A program made the translations under genes and the position numbers. This document shows, in pieces, positions 6,277 through 10,906 of a DNA stretch of 10,906 nucleotides. How positions within the stretch are numbered: the stretch's first letter is position 1; each line of letters starts with the position of its first letter. The DNA comes from Candidatus Pacearchaeota archaeon (GTDB taxonomy: Archaea > Nanobdellota > Nanobdellia > Pacearchaeales > GW2011-AR1): positions 1 to 10,906 of the forward strand of contig JAFCDM010000009.1 of assembly GCA_017609695.1 (NCBI GenBank), given 5' to 3'. The notes under the pieces were generated by a model. That model was not told where the DNA came from, made no database searches, and saw nothing but the letters and a program-made list of their open reading frames with translations.

Positions 6277-8745
6277 CTAACTAACTACTGGATAAACTTG
6301 TTCTGTTCCTTTATCAGACGAAGCACCTTCTACAGCTTTAGCAACTGCATTAACAGTATCAGCAGCCTCATAACCAGCAACTAACATTGCTACTTTATTA
6401 GAGTTATAAGGAGACTCAATTGTCTTAATTATGTATTGTCCAGCACCAACTCCTGTCTTTTCAGTAAAAGCAGCAGTACAAATTGGTGAAGTACTTCCTA
6501 AAATTTTAGCAGCAACTGTATTAATACAGCTTCCACCAACAACAATTAAGTTCTTACTTGAAACAGAAGCAATTTCTGAGTCTTTTACAACTAACACAGA
6601 ACCTCCTGCACTACCATCAACAGGGGTAAGAGTTGTTTCTGGAGAAGTTAAGTAAACCTGTCCATAAGACTCATCACCGTGATAAATAAACTTAACAGCA
6701 TATCTATCTGGTCCTTGATCATGCAATATTTCTGTTGCAAGAGCAGAATAAACAAAGTTTCTATGCACATCAGTATCACCTATCTCAGCTGAAGTCCCTT
6801 CTCTCTCTGTTGTTATAGTACTTACTTGAACCTCACTTGTACTTGAAGTTTCACCACAAGTTACATTAATGTTCTTTCCTTGTCCAACATTTTCGTCTTT
6901 ATCTTCTTCCCACATAACAAGGGTATATTCTTCTGCGAAATTATTACAAGCTATAGACTCTGTATTAGAATCATTAGTAAAGTTTGCATAAGTACCAACA
7001 TTACCATACCGGGTCATATTAGTTGAAAATACACCTAGTTGCACAGTACAATTCGCTGCACTAGTAACATTGTGTGACATTTTGGTTCTATTTACCCAAG
7101 GCAAGAAAACTTTAAGTCCTTGTTTTGAATAAAGTTGTCCAAACTCTACACCAGTGCCTGGATCAAGAACAACTGTTTTAGTTGTTTTATCAACATAACC
7201 AACTTTTATTTCAACATTTCCTAATGTGAAAGTAGTTGTATTTCTTGCATCGGCTTTGATATCTGTCCAAATTCCCTCTTTCTTATATTGAATTGTAACT
7301 TTTTCAATATTACTATCTACCTTAAAATTAGTAGCTCTCATCAAATAAGATTCTGAACTTGTAGTATCATTCCAAGAAGCAACAAAATACTCATCAGTAT
7401 CACCATCAAAAGTTATATTAGCATTAAAAAAGGTACCATTTTCATCTAATTCTTCGGTTGTAGATGTCCAGATTCCTCCAGGAGTTCTTAAAAGACTTGT
7501 AGCATCTTTACCAGTCCCGTTATAAGCACCAGTACTATTTGTCCACAAAATATTGATATCTTCTGTACTTGTTTTTAATGGAAAATCCTTTAGTTGAATA
7601 GAATTTTTTCCATCAGATTCAACCTTGATTTCTTCTTCAAAAGGCCAAACCATTCCACCAAAAGTTATCTTTGCAGTTTCAAATCCAGGCATTAAAATCT
7701 CACTATTTGGAGCAGCAAACTTATCATCATCTGCACTCCATTGTAGTTCAAGTTTACTTAGATGGTCAGCATCTGTATCCCAGTAAATTTCTGTTTTTAA
7801 ATCACTGATAGTATCGTCATTCATTTCAACATCAGTATTATTTACAAGCTTTAATTTACCTGAACCAATACTAAACTCTACTTTACTTGTTCCAGTATCT
7901 TTTCCAGTATAAAGAACTTCCTTTATACCTACATAACTTCCATCAGATAATTTTTGAGTTTCTCCTTGACTTAAACTATTAGTGGTTTCACCATTAATAA
8001 GCAATTTAACCTGTGAAGAACTACTTACAAAACTAACACTACAATCATATGTTGTTCCATCAACATTAAGTGTTGTTGATTCACCTTCGCCAATCAATGC
8101 ATCAACAGCAGAATCTAACAAAGTTATTGTTAAATTTGTTGTTGCAACACTTAAAACATAATACTCCTTACCCATTAAAGGTAGGGTTGTTGTTGATAAA
8201 TCATTAAATTCTGGTTCATCACTAAACTCAAGACTATAGTTAAAGATATTAGCTCCATTAGCAACTTTAACTCCAATAGTAGGAGTATCTTCTGCATAGT
8301 CATTATCATCAAACATTACTAATGTTAGATTTGGCATCTTAACTTTTTGAGTATAATCAAACTCATCATTGTCATCATCAATAAATTTCCCATCTTTTAG
8401 TAATGTTGGAAGTTTATCTTCTGTTATATCAACAGAATAAACATCCTGAATACCTCTACTAAGATGGAATTTTGTTGAAGTCTTTTCAAATTGAAAAGAA
8501 TCCCCTCCAGTTGGAGTAGAACCTGCACCACCAGTTGTAACTAATGCATTAAGTTTTGTTTGAACATCAATAGCCGCAGCAATATCAGTTGAAGCAGCAT
8601 TAACACCATATACAACAGCAGCATCTTCTGTTCCACTTTGAACAAAAGGTTGAGGATAACTTGCAGCAGCAGCAAATCCAATTGTACTTGCTAACATAAT
8701 CCCACTTGCCAATATAGAACCTATTTTTTTAATATTAAATTTCAT
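6277..8745 (-). CDS. S-layer protein (Methanococcus-type, split N-/C-terminal surface domain)
   Basis: The 822-residue product is probably the main lattice protein of the cell envelope. A signal peptide spans 1-27 (KKIGSILASGIMLASTIGFAAA, cleavage near A27-A28). Residues 29-70 (SYPQPFV...DAAVVYGVNAASTDIAAAIDVQTKL) and the end from about 715 (SVLVVKD...NLIVVGGSCINTVAAKIL at 732, ...KVAMLVAGYEAADTVNAVAKAVEG, ending TEQVYPVVS) match the two parts of the methanococcal S-layer domain that flank the central region. The 70-710 part is beta-rich and acidic with many N-x-S/T sequons, and contains a 'SLSQGETQKLSDGSYVGIKEV' module of the archaeal S-layer type. There is no C-terminal membrane helix, so this is not itself a sorting-tail substrate. 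Upstream lie a perfect but distant Shine-Dalgarno, a mini-ORF and a palindrome at the predicted promoter; a T-tract follows. Confidence 0.93.
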   Translation of the reverse strand: MKFNIKKIGSILASGIMLASTIGFAAAASYPQPFVQSGTEDAAVVYGVNAASTDIAAAIDVQTKLNALVTTGGAGSTPTGGDSFQFEKTSTKFHLSRGIQDVYSVDITEDKLPTLLKDGKFIDDDNDEFDYTQKVKMPNLTLVMFDDNDYAEDTPTIGVKVANGANIFNYSLEFSDEPEFNDLSTTTLPLMGKEYYVLSVATTNLTITLLDSAVDALIGEGESTTLNVDGTTYDCSVSFVSSSSQVKLLINGETTNSLSQGETQKLSDGSYVGIKEVLYTGKDTGTSKVEFSIGSGKLKLVNNTDVEMNDDTISDLKTEIYWDTDADHLSKLELQWSADDDKFAAPNSEILMPGFETAKITFGGMVWPFEEEIKVESDGKNSIQLKDFPLKTSTEDINILWTNSTGAYNGTGKDATSLLRTPGGIWTSTTEELDENGTFFNANITFDGDTDEYFVASWNDTTSSESYLMRATNFKVDSNIEKVTIQYKKEGIWTDIKADARNTTTFTLGNVEIKVGYVDKTTKTVVLDPGTGVEFGQLYSKQGLKVFLPWVNRTKMSHNVTSAANCTVQLGVFSTNMTRYGNVGTYANFTNDSNTESIACNNFAEEYTLVMWEEDKDENVGQGKNINVTCGETSSTSEVQVSTITTEREGTSAEIGDTDVHRNFVYSALATEILHDQGPDRYAVKFIYHGDESYGQVYLTSPETTLTPVDGSAGGSVLVVKDSEIASVSSKNLIVVGGSCINTVAAKILGSTSPICTAAFTEKTGVGAGQYIIKTIESPYNSNKVAMLVAGYEAADTVNAVAKAVEGASSDKGTEQVYPVVS

Positions 8746-8786
8746 TCTCTTTTTATTTTAAACCTCCTTTCATCAATCATAATCAT
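8742..8786 (-). CDS. possible 14-codon leader ORF overlapping the S-layer start
   Basis: In the S-layer leader, ATG at 8786 opens a frame for MIMIDERRFKIKRE and stops at TGA 8742-8744. That TGA shares bases with the S-layer ATG (ATGA), the usual form of translational coupling. The Shine-Dalgarno of the leader (AGGAGGT) lies inside this frame as two AGG codons. No ribosome site precedes the mini-ORF itself. It may be translated, or be a by-product of the AT-rich leader. Confidence 0.3.
   Translation of the reverse strand: MIMIDERRFKIKRE
8762..8768 (-). promoter_or_regulatory. Shine-Dalgarno of the S-layer gene, unusually distant
   Basis: Minus-strand AGGAGGT, within AAAGGAGGTTT, is the strongest ribosome site in the window. 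17 bases separate the GGAGG core from the ATG at 8745, against the usual 5-10. No in-frame start codon lies closer, so the ATG is retained. Confidence 0.6.
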
Positions 8787-8875
8787 AATGTCCTTGTTAA
8801 TAGCAATAGGGTATGCTATTTCAAGACATTTCTTTCTGTCATCCCTATAAGAATACTCTGTATTTTCTGGCCAGT

Positions 8876-8902
8876 TTATTACCTAATTAAATTAGGCAAT
8901 AA
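8876..8902. promoter_or_regulatory. 27-bp near-perfect palindrome at the predicted S-layer transcription start (operator candidate)
   Basis: The arms are TTATT-A-CCTAATT and AATTAGG-C-AATAA around one central A (8889). The inner 15 bases (8882-8896) are a perfect inverted repeat, and 12 of 13 pairs match overall. It lies immediately downstream of the minus-strand TATA box at 8908-8917, so its centre coincides with the predicted transcription start (about 8887). That is the place where a dimeric repressor would block initiation. Confidence 0.5.
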
Positions 8903-8907
8903 CTAAT

Positions 8908-8917
8908 AATATAAATT
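8908..8917 (-). promoter_or_regulatory. TATA box of the S-layer gene
   Basis: Minus-strand AATTTATATT follows a purine-rich BRE-like stretch (AAAGGAAA). It predicts a start near 8887 and a leader of about 140 bases, long compared with the leaderless genes nearby. A second box, TTTATAAA at 8985-8992, is symmetrical and could be an additional, more distant promoter on either strand. Confidence 0.55.
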
Positions 8918-9134
8918 TTCCTTTAAAAAGCTTTCGAAGAGGAGGGGTTATTAAACTCGTAAAGCATCTCTTTTTTAGAGTTAGTTTATAAATCTTTCGG
9001 TGTCATCCTATCATAAATACATATTAATCCTACATATTTAAAATCTCCAAAAACCCGATACCCCTTATTTTTAAACATATATTGCAAGAAATAACCCATA
9101 TCAAAGATATATACTTTAAACATATATGGAAAAA
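8918..9134. other. non-coding intergenic stretch between S-layer and regulator promoters
   Basis: No convincing coding frame or RNA gene is seen on either strand here. It holds a symmetrical TTTATAAA box (8985-8992), a 13-base direct repeat (TTTAAACATATAT at 9070-9082 and 9115-9127), and further ACATAT words at 9019 and 9032. It is the divergent control region for the S-layer gene and the regulator gene. Confidence 0.5.
9070..9127. repeat. 13-bp direct repeat TTTAAACATATAT, two copies 45 bp apart
   Basis: Identical copies lie at 9070-9082 and 9115-9127, with related ACATAT words at 9019 and 9032 on one side and at 9651 and 9719 beyond the regulator gene. They may be binding sites of a regulator, or a TATA-like element used twice. 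Confidence 0.5.
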
Positions 9135-9160
9135 TTTATATACTATTATTTATTAGTATA
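9135..9160 (+). promoter_or_regulatory. consensus TATA box with overlapping inverted repeat upstream of the regulator
   Basis: TTTATATA at 9135-9142, preceded by GGAAAAA (BRE-like), is the closest match to the archaeal consensus in the window. It predicts a start near 9164 and a leader of about 118 bases. An inverted repeat, TATACTA (9139-9145) and TAGTATA (9154-9160) with an 8-base spacer, overlaps the box and the region down to the start, as an autoregulatory operator would. Confidence 0.45.
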
Positions 9161-9195
9161 ATTATAAGGATAAAATCCAACAAATATATTTAGAG

Positions 9196-9204
9196 TTTAT
9201 AAAA
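9196..9204 (+). promoter_or_regulatory. second TATA box of the regulator gene
   Basis: TTTATAAAA is centred 26 bases before 9226, the first base of a foldable leader. It would give a message with a 56-base 5' leader. Which of the two promoters is used cannot be decided from sequence. Confidence 0.45.
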
Positions 9205-9225
9205 TATTAAGCTAGTAACAAGCAA

Positions 9226-9275
9226 GATTAAGCTACCCCCATCTTAAAACACAATAAGATTTTAGGGCTATAATC
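9226..9275 (+). promoter_or_regulatory. foldable 5' leader immediately before the regulator start codon
   Basis: Nested complementary segments are GATTA (9226-9230) with TAATC (9271-9275), CCC (9236-9238 or 9238-9240) with GGG (9265-9267), and ATCTTA (9241-9246) with TAAGAT (9255-9260) around the loop AAACACAA. Together they form one interrupted hairpin that ends 6 bases (all A) before the ATG at 9282. No Shine-Dalgarno is present. It could control translation or simply be a DNA symmetry; it matches no riboswitch class that I recognise. Confidence 0.4.
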
Positions 9276-9281
9276 AAAAAA

Positions 9282-9632
9282 ATGGCAAAACAAATAAAAG
9301 CAAGAACAATAACTATCGCAGAAAAAGAAGGAACTTTTTCATCTATTTTTCATAAAATTAAAGGAACTAAAAAAGAATCAGGAATATTAAGTTTAAGGCA
9401 TTTATTAAGTAATGAAAAAGCAAGATTATTGCATATTTGCAAGACAAAAAAACCTGCTTCAATATATGAATTAGCAAAGCTTTTGGGTCGGGATTTTAAG
9501 GCAGTTAGACAAGATATCAGGGTTTTAGAGCAATTTGGCTTTGTAGAGCTTATTTCTTCACATAAACATGGAAGAGAGCGTTTAAGGCCTGTTGTAGATG
9601 CAGATAAGGTAGTTATTACCATTAATCTGTGA
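9282..9632 (+). CDS. winged-helix regulator of the HVO_A0114 type
   Basis: This 116-residue protein has a basic, poorly conserved N-terminus (1-35) and a winged helix at about 42-116: LSNEKARLLHICKTKKPASIYELAKLLGRDFKAVRQDIRVLEQFGFVEL, then a basic wing (SSHKHGRERLRPVV) and a last strand (KVVITINL). The 'PASIYELAKLLGRDFKAVRQDIRVLEQFGFVE' run, with RD-x-x-x-V-x-x-D, is typical of archaeal HVO_A0114-like MarR/ArsR-fold proteins. Many of those are the antitoxin (TumA) partner of a TumE/DUF6516 toxin, but no such toxin gene is adjacent here: upstream is a 536-base non-coding gap and downstream an unrelated surface protein. It may therefore act as a free-standing regulator, possibly of itself or the divergent S-layer gene. 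The promoter region has inverted repeats and a structured leader. Confidence 0.82.
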   Translation: MAKQIKARTITIAEKEGTFSSIFHKIKGTKKESGILSLRHLLSNEKARLLHICKTKKPASIYELAKLLGRDFKAVRQDIRVLEQFGFVELISSHKHGRERLRPVVDADKVVITINL

Positions 9633-9733
9633 TATAACCTGATATTAATAACATATATTAGTTAAGAGAGAAAGCATATATCTTTTGAGATGAAAAGTGT
9701 TTACTATAAGGTTTAAAACATATAAAGCTAAAT

Positions 9734-10906
9734 TTATTTTCTCTTTTTCTTATTAAAGAAAAAATAACCTATAATAATCAAAACAATAAGAATTATTCCA
9801 ATAATTAAGGTCCGATTTGTGGATTTCTGGGTTGTTCCATTTAATTCTGCATTTCCTTCTTTAGTTTCAGTTAGAATTTTTTCATGAATCGATTTTATTG
9901 TGATATCTGCTTTTTGAGATTCAATTGAATTTAATTTAACATTCAAATCATAGTATCCATCAACATTAACATCAAATTTTTGCTCAGCACCAACAGTAAA
10001 ACTTGTAACTTGTGTTGCTGAAGAAACTTCTATCAAAACACTTGTCGCAGTCACTTCTTTAACTCCAATATAATGTTCTTGATTGTTTATTTTAATTTTA
10101 ATTCTATTATTTTTACTAAGAGATTTAGTAATCTCTCCGACTTCACTAAATTCTTTATCATCTTCAGTAATAGTTTGGGTATAATCCCCACTACTTCCAG
10201 AAGAACTTGGCCCTCCACCCCCATCAATTACATGATAAGTTAGGGTTGTAGAAGCAGAATTATTTGCATAATCTGTAGCTAAACAAGTTGTTGTTTTAGT
10301 TCCATATAATAAAGTGCTTGGATTTATAGTATAACTGCTTGTTTCAACACCTGTTAAAGTATCAGAAACAGAACAAGAACAAGTAATTGTTCCCCCATGT
10401 GAAATAACAGTGGGAGAGCAAGTAAAAGCTACAGTAGGGTCTGTAGTATCTATTGTAAAATTAACAAGTTCAGAATTATTCGCATTATTAGCACTATCAT
10501 TACACCAAAATTTAGCAACATAATTTCCATCTGCTAAACTTGTATTTGTTGCATTCCACATTGTAGGAGCAGTAGTTGTATTAGTCATAGTATTATTATT
10601 AGTCCCAGAATTTAGACTATACCAACATATTCCTCTTGGAGCTATTTTATAATTATCTAAAACAGTTATATTAAAATTTATAGAGGATAAAGAATAATTA
10701 CTATTATTTGAAGGATAAGTCACAGAAACATTTGAAGGAGTTGTATCATTAACATTAACAGTAATGTTTGTTTCATTAGCTAAAACTCCATATGTCCCAT
10801 TAAAAGTAATTACACTAAGATTATAAATCCCAGGAGTATTACAAGTTGCATAAAACCAAAAAGATAGGTTCTGACTTGCATTAATAAGATTAGTAGTATT
10901 AATCCA
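9734..10906 (-). CDS. large Ig-like, sequon-rich surface protein with C-terminal membrane anchor, 5' partial
   Basis: The frame is open to the right window edge, giving 390 residues of the C-terminal part; the GTG at 10723 is an internal Val codon, not a start. In order there are: the end of one Ig-like repeat (1-60, ...WFYATCNTPGIYNLSV), a second (about 62-152, NVSVTYPSNNSNYS...KFWCNDSANN), a third with five Cys (about 155-227, PTVAFTCSP...CLATDYANNSAS), a Gly/Ser linker (229-240), a beta module (about 257-339, RIKIKINNQEHYIGVKEV, then VDGYYDLNVKLNSI), a polar stalk, one membrane helix (366-384) and KKKRK at the very end. I count 22 N-x-S/T sequons, nearly all before the linker, implying heavy N-glycosylation outside. 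The helix-plus-basic tail is what an archaeosortase substrate would carry. It is likely an adhesin or stalk protein. Confidence 0.85.
   Translation of the reverse strand, partial: WINTTNLINASQNLSFWFYATCNTPGIYNLSVITFNGTYGVLANETNITVNVNDTTPSNVSVTYPSNNSNYSLSSINFNITVLDNYKIAPRGICWYSLNSGTNNNTMTNTTTAPTMWNATNTSLADGNYVAKFWCNDSANNANNSELVNFTIDTTDPTVAFTCSPTVISHGGTITCSCSVSDTLTGVETSSYTINPSTLLYGTKTTTCLATDYANNSASTTLTYHVIDGGGGPSSSGSSGDYTQTITEDDKEFSEVGEITKSLSKNNRIKIKINNQEHYIGVKEVTATSVLIEVSSATQVTSFTVGAEQKFDVNVDGYYDLNVKLNSIESQKADITIKSIHEKILTETKEGNAELNGTTQKSTNRTLIIGIILIVLIIIGYFFFNKKKRK

Noticed and set aside
6431..6655. Plus-strand open frame of 74 codons
   Set aside because: It is antisense within the S-layer gene, whose protein is clearly recognisable.
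8788..8850. Plus-strand ATG with a 20-codon frame (MSLLIAIGYAIS...)
   Set aside because: It lies in the S-layer leader on the opposite strand, without a clear TATA box at the right distance; the length is expected by chance.
8950..8990. Possible hairpin AACTC/GAGTT with T-run between
   Set aside because: Only five pairs with a 19-base loop; expected often in AT-rich DNA.
9126..9161. 11-codon frame MEKFIYYYLLV upstream of the regulator
   Set aside because: It contains the TATA box itself and would not be transcribed from the predicted starts.
9350..9622. Minus-strand open frame of 90 codons
   Set aside because: It is antisense within the winged-helix regulator, which has a recognisable fold.
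10721..10723. GTG as the start of the Ig-like surface protein
   Set aside because: The frame continues without a stop to the window edge and encodes another Ig-like repeat with the same sequon-rich composition, so this codon is internal.
1..10906. tRNA, rRNA, CRISPR arrays, insertion sequences
   Set aside because: I saw no cloverleaf-like GC-rich segment, regular spaced repeats, transposase genes or terminal inverted repeats with target duplications.

Overview
The window looks like a piece of an AT-rich archaeal chromosome, most likely from a DPANN lineage of the Pacearchaeota/Woesearchaeota kind. The reasons are a Methanococcus-style S-layer protein with a split N-/C-terminal surface domain, an acidic tail-anchored surface protein of the 'putative S-layer protein' type, a minimal archaeosortase, a small HVO_A0114-type winged-helix regulator, strong TTTATATA/TTTAWAAA TATA boxes about 27 bases before start codons (leaderless genes), T-tract termination, and AGA/TTA-rich codon use. 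The lineage is an inference from gene content; no rRNA or tRNA is present to settle it.

Layout. 1-1701 (+) is the 3' part of an acidic exported protein with a C-terminal membrane anchor; its true start lies left of the window. 1775-2053 (+) is a small helix-turn-helix protein on its own leaderless promoter. It meets 2060-2743 (-), a PAP2-type membrane phosphatase homologue that lacks the motif-II histidine. 2904-3590 and 3599-4063 (+) form a two-gene operon: an archaeosortase with an extra N-terminal membrane hairpin, then a COG2426 (small multidrug export family) membrane protein. 4060-6157 holds three minus-strand genes for N-anchored, outward-facing proteins (4060-4749, 4817-5287, 5573-6157). 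Two of these appear to be distant paralogues and the third is cysteine-rich. A small plus-strand gene (5393-5584) sits among them on a shared divergent promoter region. 6277-8745 (-) is the main S-layer protein, ending in a 32-base T-tract terminator. 8746-9281 is a regulatory gap of about 540 bases with several TATA boxes, two inverted repeats, a leader mini-ORF and a foldable 5' leader. 9282-9632 (+) is the winged-helix regulator. 9734-10906 (-) is the C-terminal part of a large, sequon-rich, Ig-like surface protein that runs off the right edge.

Taken together this is a cell-surface locus: the lattice protein, two anchored surface proteins whose C-termini (hydrophobic helix followed by a basic cluster) have the general form of sortase-type sorting tails, the candidate enzyme that would process such tails, membrane-anchored accessory proteins, and two DNA-binding proteins. 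The link between the archaeosortase and these particular proteins is an inference from tail architecture and proximity.
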